Source: JAGVSR01 sp963742405
GTDB lineage: Bacteria; Pseudomonadota; Alphaproteobacteria; Rhizobiales; Hyphomicrobiaceae
Direction: 5' to 3'
Assembly: GCA_963742405.1 (NCBI GenBank)
Contig: CAVUMB010000003.1
Span: forward strand, 62,001 to 126,000
Length of the DNA stretch: 64,000 nt
Position 1 is the first letter of the stretch. Every line of letters begins with the position of its first letter. Under the pieces are notes generated by a model that worked only from the letters and a program-made list of their open reading frames with translations, did no database searches and was not told the DNA's origin. The position numbers were made by a program, and so were the translations under genes. Of the stretch, positions 17,030-25,855 are shown piece after piece.

Positions 17030-17350
17030 ATGAAGCGGATGTTTTTGATTGTTGGATTGCTGACGGCTTTGAGCAGTGTCGGGCCCGCACAAGCTGATAG
17101 CATTGGAGATGTCGAGGGAGCTCGCGCACACGAACGGCAGGGTGGGTATTTGACCCGTCAGGAGCGTGAGAAGCTGCGCCGCTATGGCGGCAATGACGAT
17201 GGTTACAGCTCCAGATACGGCTATAATGGCGGGTACGGATATGACGGTGGATATGGTTACAATGGGGCGCCCGAAGTCGGCATCTACGTGGGGCCAGGGT
17301 ATGGCTATAATTCGGGACACCGCCGGTCGTACCGCTCTTATGGCTATTAA
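17030..17350 (+). CDS. Small secreted Gly/Tyr-rich repeat protein
   Basis: 106 residues. A signal peptide (MKRMFLIVGLLTALSSVGPAQA) is followed by a charged stretch (HERQGGYLTRQEREKLRR) and then a repetitive Gly-Tyr region in which YGYNGG, YGYDGG and YGYNGA occur in tandem, ending RRSYRSYGY. ATG 17030 has CTGGAGA (17018-17024) upstream. Such Gly/Tyr-rich tails occur in small envelope proteins of rhizobia-like bacteria; no function is known. Low complexity makes homology hard to judge. Confidence 0.7.
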   Translation: MKRMFLIVGLLTALSSVGPAQADSIGDVEGARAHERQGGYLTRQEREKLRRYGGNDDGYSSRYGYNGGYGYDGGYGYNGAPEVGIYVGPGYGYNSGHRRSYRSYGY

Positions 17351-17395
17351 TGCGGCTTGAGTTGACGGGCGCGTTGCAATCGAGAAGCGCTCGTT

Positions 17396-17878
17396 TTACT
17401 GCCGACTATACTGGCGAATAAGTCGTTTTAGTTCTGGTTCAGAAATCCGTCGGGCCGCGGTGTCAGGTCGTAGCCAGACATGTTTGCGTTGATTTTGTTC
17501 GGGCCAAGACTTTGCTTGTTTTTTGAACGAAACGCTGAACACGTCGACGAGGCAGTCGAAATTGCGCCCCTTCTTGTCGATCCATTTGGCGTAAACGAAT
17601 GTGCCGAGGGGCTTCCGGCGCACCGTTCCACGGACACCGGCTTCTTCATACGCCTCGATCAATGCCGATTTGGCGCGGGAGCGACCTTTGTGTCGCCAGC
17701 CCTTCGGGATGATCCACCGGCCCGTGTCACGGCTCGTGATCAGTAGAATTTCAAGGCCGTTGCTTCCCGATCGATGAACAAGCGCAGCAACCTGTCGCCG
17801 GCGCGGCGGCGCCGCTTCATCTCCAACCGATGGAGGAGCAAATCTATAGGCGAGATCCATATGCCGGCGTTCGCCCAT
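17396..17878 (-). CDS. Nudix hydrolase of the DIPP/PKGW subfamily
   Basis: About 160 residues (ATG 17878; a TTG at 17896 is also possible). The Nudix region reads WIIPKGW, then SALIEAYEEAGVRG: the metal-binding EE of the box is kept. Two usual box residues differ: Arg in place of the first Glu and Ile in place of the Arg before Glu. The same PKGW...IEA.EEAGV form is common in alphaproteobacterial Nudix proteins, so this is probably a subfamily trait and not decay. Likely substrates are diphosphorylated nucleotides or inositol/polyphosphate compounds. It is a single gene, convergent with the Gly/Tyr-rich gene. Confidence 0.85.
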   Translation of the reverse strand: MGERRHMDLAYRFAPPSVGDEAAPPRRRQVAALVHRSGSNGLEILLITSRDTGRWIIPKGWRHKGRSRAKSALIEAYEEAGVRGTVRRKPLGTFVYAKWIDKKGRNFDCLVDVFSVSFKKQAKSWPEQNQRKHVWLRPDTAARRISEPELKRLIRQYSRQ

Positions 17879-18002
17879 CAGTTGTCTCAACGGCAATCGT
17901 CCTTCGGGGTACTTTCGAACAAAAGAAAATATCGTTTAAGTGCGGCGATTTGCCGACGCGCTGATTTAAAAACGTGATGGGCTTGAATTAGTTGCGGCGG
18001 GG

Positions 18003-18078
18003 TGGTGCCGCCTGCGTGACTCGAACACGCGACCCCGTCATTACGAATGACGTGCTCTACCGGCTGAGCTAAGGCGGC
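18003..18078 (-). tRNA. tRNA-Thr (anticodon CGT)
   Basis: Minus-strand cloverleaf of 76 bases including an encoded CCA. The acceptor arms GCCGCCT (18078-18072) and AGGCGGC (18013-18007) pair fully. The D-arm is AGCTCAGCCGGTAGAGC. The anticodon stem CGTCA/TGACG encloses loop TTCGTAA with CGT at 18045-18043. The T-arm GCGTG-TTCGAGT-CACGC is perfect. CGT reads ACG threonine codons. Confidence 0.97.
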
Positions 18079-18281
18079 TAAACCCGCCCTAACAACAGGG
18101 TCGGGTTAAAGGATTGGTGGGAGGGGATAGCCCCACCTGCGGCCGGTTGGCAAGCGAAATCAAGCCCTCCACGCGGTGCGACAGCGCCGACGGCTTGGGA
18201 TATTGTCTATGCTCGTGACAACCACCAGCTGAACGTCCAGAGGCGGCACCAACGGCTATCACGACGTTACATGTTGACCGT

Positions 18282-19040
18282 TTAGTCCGGCCGCCAAGCG
18301 CCGGGCGGGATTTGACCGTCGACGTAGGCATGCTGCAGCGCGTCGAGTTGAGCCCATAGGACATCACATTTGAAGCGAATGGCTGCGACGCAGGCTTCCT
18401 GCATCTCACGTGTCTGGGCGTTGCACTTGACAAACTCAAAGGTGAAGTCGGCATCACGCGGAGCCTGCGACAAGCGGCGCTTGAAATAGGCCATGACGCC
18501 GTCGTTGACGAAATCGTAGTTGGCCAGCATGCCGGCAATGCGCTCGCGGTGGATGGATGGGGCGAAGAGTTCCGTCAGCGACGATGCAGCCGCGACAACG
18601 AGCGGTTGCTCGGTGACGAAACGCACATAGGCTTCAACAGCGAAGCGCGTGGCCGGCAGCGCACCCTGCATGCTTGTCACGTAGTCGCGGTCGAACCCGA
18701 GGCAGTCTGTGAGGATCAGCCAGCGTTCGATACCGCCGTCTTCACTAGGCGGGGTACCGTCGTGATCCTGGATCCGGTGAATCCATTCGCGACGGAGCGC
18801 GCGGTCATGGACTCGGCTCATGAAGGCAGCATCCTTACGTGGGATGGCCTCCTGGTAACAGTACCGGTTCAGGGCCCAGGCGGCGACCTGGGGTTTCGAT
18901 AGCTTGCCGCGGTGGAGCATTTGGTGGAACGGGTGCAAGTCGTGGTAGCGCTCGGGACCGACGGCACGCATGTGGGCCGCGAATTCGTCAACAGTCCAGG
19001 GGGTCTCGGGCACCGCAAATGTTCTGACAAGTTCGTTCAT
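18282..19040 (-). CDS. pqqC: Pyrroloquinoline-quinone synthase PqqC
   Basis: Catalyses the last step of PQQ synthesis: ring closure and eight-electron oxidation of the PqqE/PqqD-processed precursor. The 252-residue protein has the PqqC all-helical signature: YHDLHPFHQMLHRGKLSK in pieces, WALNRYCYQEAIPRKDA, RREWIHRIQDHDG, GGIERWL and LFAPSIHRERI. ATG 19040 has GGAG 7 bases upstream. pqqA, B, D and E are not in the window, so the gene is separated from the rest of the pathway at least locally. PQQ is the cofactor of methanol and glucose dehydrogenases, in keeping with a methylotroph. Confidence 0.93.
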   Translation of the reverse strand: MNELVRTFAVPETPWTVDEFAAHMRAVGPERYHDLHPFHQMLHRGKLSKPQVAAWALNRYCYQEAIPRKDAAFMSRVHDRALRREWIHRIQDHDGTPPSEDGGIERWLILTDCLGFDRDYVTSMQGALPATRFAVEAYVRFVTEQPLVVAAASSLTELFAPSIHRERIAGMLANYDFVNDGVMAYFKRRLSQAPRDADFTFEFVKCNAQTREMQEACVAAIRFKCDVLWAQLDALQHAYVDGQIPPGAWRPD

Positions 19041-19277
19041 ACCGGGGCTCCAGATGCGCGGAGATCGTGTTGCCGACCGCCGCTTGCTACGCAGGTGGCC
19101 GGCACCTTGCCCGAAGTGGCCAACGCGGCAATTGACGCCAATCAAGCCCCCCGATCACGGTCCTTCACGACTGCGTTGGCCGCGACGACCCTGCGTCAGC
19201 CAAAGGCTTTCCCGAGACTGCAGAACGCGTTAGACAGTCAGCAAAAGTTTCCCTGAACAACGCCTGGGTTCAAAGTG

Positions 19278-20505
19278 ATGGTTGCCGTTCGTCCCACGCG
19301 CGCCGCAAGCGGCCTTTCGACGGATCAGCCGGCCGAGATGGCAAAGCCGACGCTCGCGGGCCTGACGCGCGAGCGGATGGCGGACGTCGTGCGGGCGGCC
19401 GGAGTGCCCGAGAAGCAGGTCCGGATGCGCGTTAGCCAGATGTGGCGCTGGATCTACGTATCCGGCGTGTCGTCGTTTGAAGCCATGTCTGACGTGTCGA
19501 AGGACCTCCGCGGCCGGCTGGCCGAACACTGCGAACTGGCGCGGCCGCAGATCGTGACCGAGCAGATTTCGATCGACGGGACGCGCAAATGGCTTCTGCG
19601 CTTGCCAAAACGTGGGCACGAGGCACGCGCGCCGGAAGTCGAGTGTGTTTACATTCCCGAGGAAGGTCGGGGCACGCTATGCCTCTCGTCCCAGGTCGGT
19701 TGCACGCTGACATGCACCTTCTGCCATACGGGCACGCAGAAGCTCGTCCGCAATTTGGACGTGGAAGAAATCGTCGGGCAGATTCTCGTGGCCAAAGATC
19801 GAATTGGCGACTGGCCGGGAGCCGACCGCACCAGCCGATGGTGCCATGCTGCCGGTTGGCGAGCGCAAGATCACCAACATCGTGCTCATGGGCATGGGTG
19901 AGCCGTTGTATAACTTTGACAATGTGCGCGATGCCATGGATGTGGCGTCGGACGGCGAGGGGCTGTCGATGTCGAAGCGGAGGATCACGCTGTCAACGTC
20001 GGGCGTTGTGCCGGAGATCGGACGCTGGGGCGAGGAAGCGGGCACGATGCTTGCCATTTCGCTGCATGCGGTCCGCGACGACCTGCGCGACACGCTGGTG
20101 CCGATCAACAAAAAGTATCCCCTTGCCGAGCTTTTGGATGCATGCCGCGACTATCCCGGCGTGTCGAACGCGCGTCGCATCACATTCGAATATGTGATGC
20201 TGAAAGGTGTGAATGATAGTCTTGCCGAGGCCCGCGAACTGGTGCGGTTGCTCGCGGGCATTCCGGCCAAGATCAATCTGATACCATTCAATCCATGGCC
20301 CGGCACCGATTACGAGTGTTCGGACTGGGCGCAGATCGAGAAGTTCGCCGATGTGGTCAACAAGGCTGGGTATGCCAGCCCGGTTCGAACGCCGCGTGGA
20401 CGCGATATTCTGGCGGCATGTGGTCAGTTGAAATCGGAAAGCCTGCGGTTGCGAGCCAGCGAGCGCGGTGCGGCAGTCGACGTGCAGGACGGCGGGGCTG
20501 ATTGA
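19278..20505 (+). pseudogene. rlmN: 23S rRNA (adenine2503-C2)/tRNA methyltransferase RlmN, frameshifted
   Basis: RlmN is a radical-SAM enzyme that methylates A2503 of 23S rRNA and A37 of some tRNAs. The first frame (19278 to about 19820) has the N-terminal domain and the cluster motif CTLTCTFC (C-x3-C-x2-C). The second frame (to 20505) has NIVLMGMGEPLYNF, ITLSTSGVVPEI, ISLHAVRDDLRD, NLIPFNPWPG and the C-terminal catalytic Cys in DILAACGQL. The frame changes by +1 in the stretch 19804-19850, most simply one extra G in GGG at 19817-19819. No other damage is seen. It may be real inactivation or a sequencing error. Confidence 0.85.
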
Positions 20506-20506
20506 T

Positions 20507-20935
20507 ATGATTTTGCGCACATTGGGTCGACTTCTTCTGGTGCCCGTTGCTTTTCTACTTGCGGGAGGGGTGGCAATTTCCGTCGCCTTGACTCTCGGCC
20601 TGCAAAAAGTGACTGCCGCGATGAGCGGTCACGAGGGCGGCGCCACCACCGTTGAGGCCTATTGGGACATCGCGATGCAGGGAGGTCTGCTGCTTGCTGG
20701 ATTGACGATCGTGCCGGCGTTGGCCCTCGTCGTTATCGGAGAGGTCGCCCGAATTCGCTCCTGGCTGTACTACATGATCGGCGGCGGGCTCACGCTGGGA
20801 CTGTTGCCGGTTGCGGCCATCGCGGGGGCACCCGACGGCGCGGCCATGCCTCCGGCGGCACTGTGGCAGGTGCTTGCAACGGCCGGGTTCGCGGGAGGAT
20901 TGGTCTATTGGCTGCTGGCCGGGCGCACGGCTTGA
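20507..20935 (+). CDS. Small four-helix membrane protein, paralogue A
   Basis: 142 residues with about four membrane segments (LLLVPVAFLLAGGVAISVAL, GLLLAGLTIVPALALVVIG, SWLYYMIGGGLTLGLLPVAAI, LATAGFAGGLVYWLLAG). ATG 20507 begins right after the rlmN stop codon, so translation is probably coupled to rlmN. It shares two motifs with the next gene: E-x2-R-[IL]-R-x-W-L before helix 3, and G-x2-YW-x-LAGR at the C-terminus. No known family recognised; no charged catalytic cluster is visible. Confidence 0.75.
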   Translation: MILRTLGRLLLVPVAFLLAGGVAISVALTLGLQKVTAAMSGHEGGATTVEAYWDIAMQGGLLLAGLTIVPALALVVIGEVARIRSWLYYMIGGGLTLGLLPVAAIAGAPDGAAMPPAALWQVLATAGFAGGLVYWLLAGRTA

Positions 20936-21012
20936 GGCCGGGTAATCCAGTTGAACGCGATTGGAAGCGTGGGCTATCCGTTGCGCGTCGGCGGTGTGAC
21001 GGGTGGGGTTGA

Positions 21013-21447
21013 ATGCTGCGGTCGGCTTTGCGCATTGTGGCCGGATATGCGGCAGCCTGTCTGGCGGCGGGGGCGACGCAGGTGCTGTTTGTCGTTGACC
21101 CAACCGGATTATTTGCAACTCGTGAAGCAACAGCCGCGGCGGGGTTGCTGACGGCGATGGCCGCCACTCAGGCCGCGACGTTCGCGCTGCCGTTTGCCGC
21201 TATCGCTGTCCTGCTGACCGAATGGTTTCGATTGCGGGGCTGGCTGACCTTCGTGATTGCCGGAGGGCTTGTCGCGGTATCGGGGTATCTTACCGTCATT
21301 GCCGGTGAGGGAGGCGGGCTGACCCTGCGCAACGACTATGCGGTGCGAGCCTTCCTCGTTTCGGGCGTGATTGCTGGTTTTGTTTACTGGGTGCTAGCTG
21401 GACGAAACGCCGGTCGGCTGTTTGGCCGTTATGGCCAAGCGTTGTAA
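21013..21447 (+). CDS. Small four-helix membrane protein, paralogue B
   Basis: 144 residues with about four membrane segments. It resembles the preceding protein in layout and in two short motifs: EWFRLRGWLTFVIAGG (compare EVARIRSWLYYMIGGG) and GFVYWVLAGR near the C-terminus (compare GGLVYWLLAGR). The two genes are 77 bases apart and read the same way, so they look like an old tandem duplication. Function unknown. Confidence 0.75.
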   Translation: MLRSALRIVAGYAAACLAAGATQVLFVVDPTGLFATREATAAAGLLTAMAATQAATFALPFAAIAVLLTEWFRLRGWLTFVIAGGLVAVSGYLTVIAGEGGGLTLRNDYAVRAFLVSGVIAGFVYWVLAGRNAGRLFGRYGQAL

Positions 21448-21564
21448 CCAGTGACTGAAATCATAACGTTTTTCATCGGCACACCGGAAAATCGGTTGTG
21501 AAACGGGCTATGCCGGCGTACTTTGTGCGGTGCAACATAACGTCTGTAGGACGAGGGTTTCGCC

Positions 21565-22188
21565 ATGCTCACGCCGGCTAAACAGGTCGAAATCGCTAAA
21601 CGCGGGATGGACGCGGCGTTCGGTTACACGCAGGCGGCCATCAATGCGGCGTACGAAACCAACGCTCGCACGTTGTCGGTTTGGACGCAGGTCGCCGAGA
21701 CCGTGCTGCCGAAGGCACCGGTCAAGGAAGAGGTGTGGGAGTGGTCGGGAGCGCCAAAACGACCACATTCGACATTGCTGGCCACTGATCATCCGCCGAC
21801 AAAACCAGCCATGCACTCTTTCGCGGCATGGAGCGACCTCATGCAAGCTGGCCATAAGACCTGGTTCAAAGGTCCGCCATCGCCTTTCGCCTGGTGGGCC
21901 TGGATGCCGCAAACGGCGGTTCCAGCGACGTGGCCATGGGCTTACGGCATGATTTCCTCAGGTGTGCCGGGATCGGTTGCTTGGCCCATGGCAGAGGCCA
22001 ATGTGGCGCTGCTCGATGCGGCAAAAAAGACGGCTGAAGCGGCCGCGCCTGCTGGATTTCCTGCTTATCAATCGGCCAACGGTTTTGCTTCGGCGCAGGT
22101 CTGGATGGGATCGCCGATCATAAAATCCATTGCAACACTCGGACCAGCGACCGCGCTGCTGTGGCCGTGGATTGAGCGCACAGCGTAA
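21565..22188 (+). CDS. Trp-rich protein of unknown function
   Basis: 207 residues, no signal peptide. An amphipathic N-terminal helix (LTPAKQVEIAKRGMDAAFGY) is followed by a Pro/Trp-rich middle (EVWEWSG, FAWWAWMPQ, ATWPWAYGM) and Ala-rich helices toward the end (ALLDAAKKTAEAAAPAG), finishing LLWPWIERTA. The Ala-rich amphipathic helices recall phasin-like granule proteins, but the Trp content is unusual and I cannot assign the family. It starts at ATG 21565 after a GAGG site. It converges on the next gene with 6 bases between. Confidence 0.68.
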   Translation: MLTPAKQVEIAKRGMDAAFGYTQAAINAAYETNARTLSVWTQVAETVLPKAPVKEEVWEWSGAPKRPHSTLLATDHPPTKPAMHSFAAWSDLMQAGHKTWFKGPPSPFAWWAWMPQTAVPATWPWAYGMISSGVPGSVAWPMAEANVALLDAAKKTAEAAAPAGFPAYQSANGFASAQVWMGSPIIKSIATLGPATALLWPWIERTA

Positions 22189-22194
22189 GCGATC

Positions 22195-23139
22195 TTACTC
22201 GGCGATGACGAGACCGGGAATACTCAACGGCTGTTCGGCGGTTTGAGGCGCATCGGCAGCGACGGCCTGCGTGGTCGCATCCGGTGACGGGTTTGCCACA
22301 ACTGGCGTCGCGATCGGTGCGGGATCTGTCGCAACAGGTGTAGCGACGGGGGCGGCTTCGGTTCTGGGCGATACGGCTGGCACAGCCGATTGCGTCGGCT
22401 CTGGTGGCAGGAACGGAACCGGCGCGCGGGGCGGCATCACAAATGGAGCCTGAGCAGTTTTTGGCGCTTCGGCCGTAACGGGCGCGGCCGTGTTGATTGG
22501 CGGTGAGACAGGCTCGGCGACCGGTGGCGGGGCCGCAGCCTTTGCTTCGGTTTTGGGTGGCGCAGATGGTTCGTCCTTCGGCGGAACCGCTACAGTTTTC
22601 GTGGTTTCGGTTTTCGCGACAGCGCCCGTCGATTCTGGCTTGGGCTTCGGCTTGGCCGCGACGATCGGTTTTGGCTTCTTCTCCTGGGCCGTGACTTTGC
22701 GCTCCGCGCAACGGGCCGAAATTAGGTTGCCGTCGGCCTGTGGAATGGCCGCTACCCAGGCGCAGGTTTTCACTGCTCGGCAGTCGTCTTCGGTTCGAAC
22801 TTCGCACTTTATCGCGGCGTTCGCGGATTGCTTGCTGTCGACTTTGGCGCCGGGTTTTGTTTCTACCTTGGCTGGATTCTTATCGGATAGAGCTTTCGCC
22901 GGCGTGCCGGTGGAGTTCGTGTTAGCGAGCCACGGCAAATCTTCCGTTGCGCCTTTTGGTGCCGCTGCCGCCGGTGGTGCGGCGGACTGCTCTGGTCCCG
23001 ACCATGGCGCTTCTGCGTGGGCGGGTGATGCTGCGACCATGGCCGTGGACGTTGCCACGACGGTTAGCAAAACGGCAGCCCAAGACACCGTCAGAGCCGA
23101 TCGGCTCGCCTTCCCGTCCCGCATGCCACGCTCCCCCAT
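22195..23139 (-). CDS. Secreted Pro/Ala-rich protein with one four-Cys motif
   Basis: About 314 residues. The hydrophobic signal segment ALTVSWAAVLLTVVATSTA ends near AHAEAP. The only folded-looking part is a short four-cysteine region near residues 110-145 (KCEVRTEDDCRAVKTCAWV ... SARCAERK). The rest is low-complexity Pro, Ala, Lys and Thr, typical of a periplasmic spacer that crosses peptidoglycan. ATG 23124 is an alternative start. Function unknown. Confidence 0.7.
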   Translation of the reverse strand: MGERGMRDGKASRSALTVSWAAVLLTVVATSTAMVAASPAHAEAPWSGPEQSAAPPAAAAPKGATEDLPWLANTNSTGTPAKALSDKNPAKVETKPGAKVDSKQSANAAIKCEVRTEDDCRAVKTCAWVAAIPQADGNLISARCAERKVTAQEKKPKPIVAAKPKPKPESTGAVAKTETTKTVAVPPKDEPSAPPKTEAKAAAPPPVAEPVSPPINTAAPVTAEAPKTAQAPFVMPPRAPVPFLPPEPTQSAVPAVSPRTEAAPVATPVATDPAPIATPVVANPSPDATTQAVAADAPQTAEQPLSIPGLVIAE

Positions 23140-23391
23140 CCCTTATTTCGTTGACGACACAAATATCGCAATCCCATGGTCGGGAAGGGGGCAAAGTGAT
23201 GTTTTCCTCATCAACTCGGGCCATCAGGATGCAATAAAGCTCGCGGCGTGCACGAGCGACACACTCCGTTTGCAGCGCAGCATCGCATTCCGGCCGATCG
23301 CCGCATCGCCTTGATGTGTCGCCGCCGCCGCCTATAGTGCGCGCGCTTTCCATACCCGACGCAATTTCAATTTTACCAACAGGACATCACG

Positions 23392-24639
23392 ATGGCCGCA
23401 GCGGCAGGCACCTCAGGCACGGCATCCCGCATCAAGAAGGTCGTGCTGGCCTATTCGGGTGGTTTGGACACATCCATCATCTTGAAATGGCTGCAGGAGA
23501 CCTACGGCTGCGAGGTCATCACATTCACCGCGGATCTTGGGCAGGGCGAAGAACTGGAGCCAGCGCGCAAGAAGGCTTTGATGCTCGGCATCAAACCTGA
23601 AAACATCTTTGTTGAAGACCTGCGCGAAGAGTTCGTTCGCGATTACGTTTTCCCGATGTTTCGGGCCAACGCGCTCTACGAAGGTGTCTACCTGCTGGGA
23701 ACGTCGATCGCGCGGCCGTTGATCGCCAAGAAACAGATTGAAATTGCCCGCAAAATGGGCGCCGATGCCGTTTGCCACGGTGCGACGGGCAAGGGCAACG
23801 ATCAGGTCCGCTTCGAACTGGGCTACTACGCGCTGGAGCCTGGCATTAAAATTATCGCGCCGTGGCGCGAGTGGTCGTTCAAGGGCCGCGATGAACTCCT
23901 CGAGTTCGCGCGCACGCATCAGATCCCAGTCGCAAAGGACAAAGAGGGCGAAGCGCCTTTCTCCATCGATGCAAACCTTCTGCATTCCTCGTCGGAAGGC
24001 AAAGTGTTGGAAGATCCTGACAGCAAGCCGCCAGAACTGGTTTATCAGCGCACCATTTCTCCCATCGATGCGCCCGATAAGGTCACGACGATCCGCATCG
24101 GGTTTGCCAAAGGCGATGCAATTTCGCTCGACGGTCAGGCGCTTTCGCCGGCGACATTGTTGAAGGCGCTCAACGATCTTGGCCGCGATAACGGGATCGG
24201 GCGTCTTGACCTCGTCGAAAACCGGTTCGTCGGCATGAAGTCGCGCGGCGTCTATGAGACCCCCGGCGGGACGATCCTGCTCGCCGCCCACCGGGCGATT
24301 GAGAGCCTGACCCTCGATCGCGGCGCTGCGCACCTGAAGGATGAACTGATGCCGCGGTATGCGGAACTGATTTACAACGGATTTTGGTTTTCGCCGGAGC
24401 GCGAGATGCTGCAGGCCGCCATCGACAAGAGCCAGGAGCATGTCGATGGGGAAGTGACGCTGGAGCTCTATAAGGGGAATGTTATCGTCACCGGCCGCAA
24501 GAGCGCCAAATCACTCTATTCGCCGACGCTGGTGACGTTTGAAGATGACAAGGGCGCCTACGATCAGAAGGATGCCCAGGGCTTCATCAAGCTCAATGCG
24601 CTGCGCTTGAGGACGCTTGGTAAGCGAAATAAGGGCTAA
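23392..24639 (+). CDS. argG: Argininosuccinate synthase
   Basis: Condenses citrulline and aspartate, using ATP, in arginine synthesis. The 415-residue protein has the PP-loop AYSGGLDTS (residues 20-28), CHGATGKGNDQVRFELG, APWREW, SIDANLLHSSSEG, GIGRLDLVENRFVGMKSRG and YETPGG. ATG 23392 has CAGGA about 6 bases upstream. It stands alone, with no other arg gene in the window; the 252-base leader shows no clear operator. Confidence 0.98.
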   Translation: MAAAAGTSGTASRIKKVVLAYSGGLDTSIILKWLQETYGCEVITFTADLGQGEELEPARKKALMLGIKPENIFVEDLREEFVRDYVFPMFRANALYEGVYLLGTSIARPLIAKKQIEIARKMGADAVCHGATGKGNDQVRFELGYYALEPGIKIIAPWREWSFKGRDELLEFARTHQIPVAKDKEGEAPFSIDANLLHSSSEGKVLEDPDSKPPELVYQRTISPIDAPDKVTTIRIGFAKGDAISLDGQALSPATLLKALNDLGRDNGIGRLDLVENRFVGMKSRGVYETPGGTILLAAHRAIESLTLDRGAAHLKDELMPRYAELIYNGFWFSPEREMLQAAIDKSQEHVDGEVTLELYKGNVIVTGRKSAKSLYSPTLVTFEDDKGAYDQKDAQGFIKLNALRLRTLGKRNKG

Positions 24640-24773
24640 CGCCTACGGGTGGCCCCTTGTCGCGTGTAGCGCGCATGCCACAGCCAATGCTTGGCAACGC
24701 GCACGGCATGCGAAAAGTAATCCGTCGCTCATTCTCCTGCGCTACAAGTTTGGGTCAGAATAGTTATTGGATT

Positions 24774-25586
24774 ATGCCGCAGATGCAGGGTTCTACGTCG
24801 CGTTTTGTCCTAGCCGCCGCAGTTGCGGGCTTTCTCGCTTCATCGCCTGCGGGCGCGACCGACCTTTTCGGTAGCGGACCACTGGACGTGCAGGTCGGCG
24901 GACTGGTGATCGTCACGCCAAAGTACGAAGGCTCCAAAGATTATGACGTCTTCGGCGTGCCCTATGCCGCTCCGGCCGGTTCCAACGAATTGGGCATCAT
25001 TCAGTTTCGCGGCCCGGAAGACATTCGGCTGCGTTTGATCAACTTTAACGGTTTTGAAGCGGGCCCGCTGACCGGCTGGCGGTTTGATCGCAATGAAAGT
25101 GATTCTTCGACGTTGTCCGGTCTCGGCGACGTGGACGGCGGACTGGTCTTCGGCGGCTACGCAGCCTACCGCTTTGGATTTGCCACGCCTTTCGTTTCCT
25201 ACAGTTATCAGGTGACCGGTGACGATACCGGCGGTCTGTTGCGGTTCGGCGTCGAAGCGCCGGTGACGATGATCGGCGGTGTCAAGATGACCGGCCAAAT
25301 CGGCGCGACATATGCCGACGACGATTACATGGACGCGTTTTTCTCGATAAATGCCGCCCAGGCTGCGGCGTCACCGACACTTGGAGCTTACGACGCGGAA
25401 GCTGGCGTCAAAGACGTCTATATTGGCTTCAATGCCGATGTGCCTCTTGATGACCGCTGGACCGTTAAACTCCTTGGCCAGTATTCGCGCCTCATTGGTG
25501 ATGCCAGCGACAGCCCGATTGTCGAAAGCGAAAACCAGTTTTTCGGCGGTCTTGGCTTGACCTACAAATTCACCATCGATCGCTGA
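24774..25586 (+). CDS. MipA/OmpV-family outer membrane protein
   Basis: About 270 residues. A signal peptide (STSRFVLAAAVAGFLASSPAGA) is followed by alternating beta-strand sequence and a C-terminal strand ending TYKFTIDR. The family motif region VGGLVIVTPKYEGSKDYDVFGVP in pieces is present near the mature N-terminus, as is the late GLGLTYKF. MipA was first described as a scaffold between the lytic transglycosylase MltA and PBP1B; many homologues are simple outer-membrane barrels. ATG 24783 is an equally possible start. Confidence 0.85.
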   Translation: MPQMQGSTSRFVLAAAVAGFLASSPAGATDLFGSGPLDVQVGGLVIVTPKYEGSKDYDVFGVPYAAPAGSNELGIIQFRGPEDIRLRLINFNGFEAGPLTGWRFDRNESDSSTLSGLGDVDGGLVFGGYAAYRFGFATPFVSYSYQVTGDDTGGLLRFGVEAPVTMIGGVKMTGQIGATYADDDYMDAFFSINAAQAAASPTLGAYDAEAGVKDVYIGFNADVPLDDRWTVKLLGQYSRLIGDASDSPIVESENQFFGGLGLTYKFTIDR

Positions 25587-25855
25587 GCCAACTCACGGCT
25601 CGCCGCGCGCCGATCCTTGCGTGGTATTGCGCCGTGAGCCCTCGCTGTTGTGCGAGACTCGATGCATTGCGCCCCTCATCCCTTATCGGCGGCTTTCCTG
25701 GCTAAGTGGAAATGCGTACCTGCAGGCTCTTGGTGATCCCATGTTGCGGCGGCTGAGCAACCGCGTTTTGTCATCAGCGACCGGCGACCTTGAAGTCAGT
25801 GGCGGCGGCCCCCAAGTGGCGAATTTGTAACCTTTCACGCCAGGAGAAAAGCGAC

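Noticed and set aside
17396..17878. Nudix box with two changed residues read as gene decay
   Set aside because: The catalytic EE is kept and the same PKGW variant is common in alphaproteobacteria, so it is probably a normal subfamily form.
18079..18281. Possible second tRNA or small RNA beside tRNA-Thr
   Set aside because: No second cloverleaf and no terminator-like hairpin with a T-run was found in this gap.
23413..24441. A 342-codon reading on the minus strand over argG
   Set aside because: argG is intact on the plus strand with full motifs. The antisense reading has no recognisable domain.
25587..25855. Manganese (yybP-ykoY) riboswitch before alx
   Set aside because: The leader lacks the conserved internal loops I would expect. 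An 8-base stem CTCACGGC/GCCGTGAG (25592-25599, 25631-25638) is present but does not fit that motif and has no T-run.
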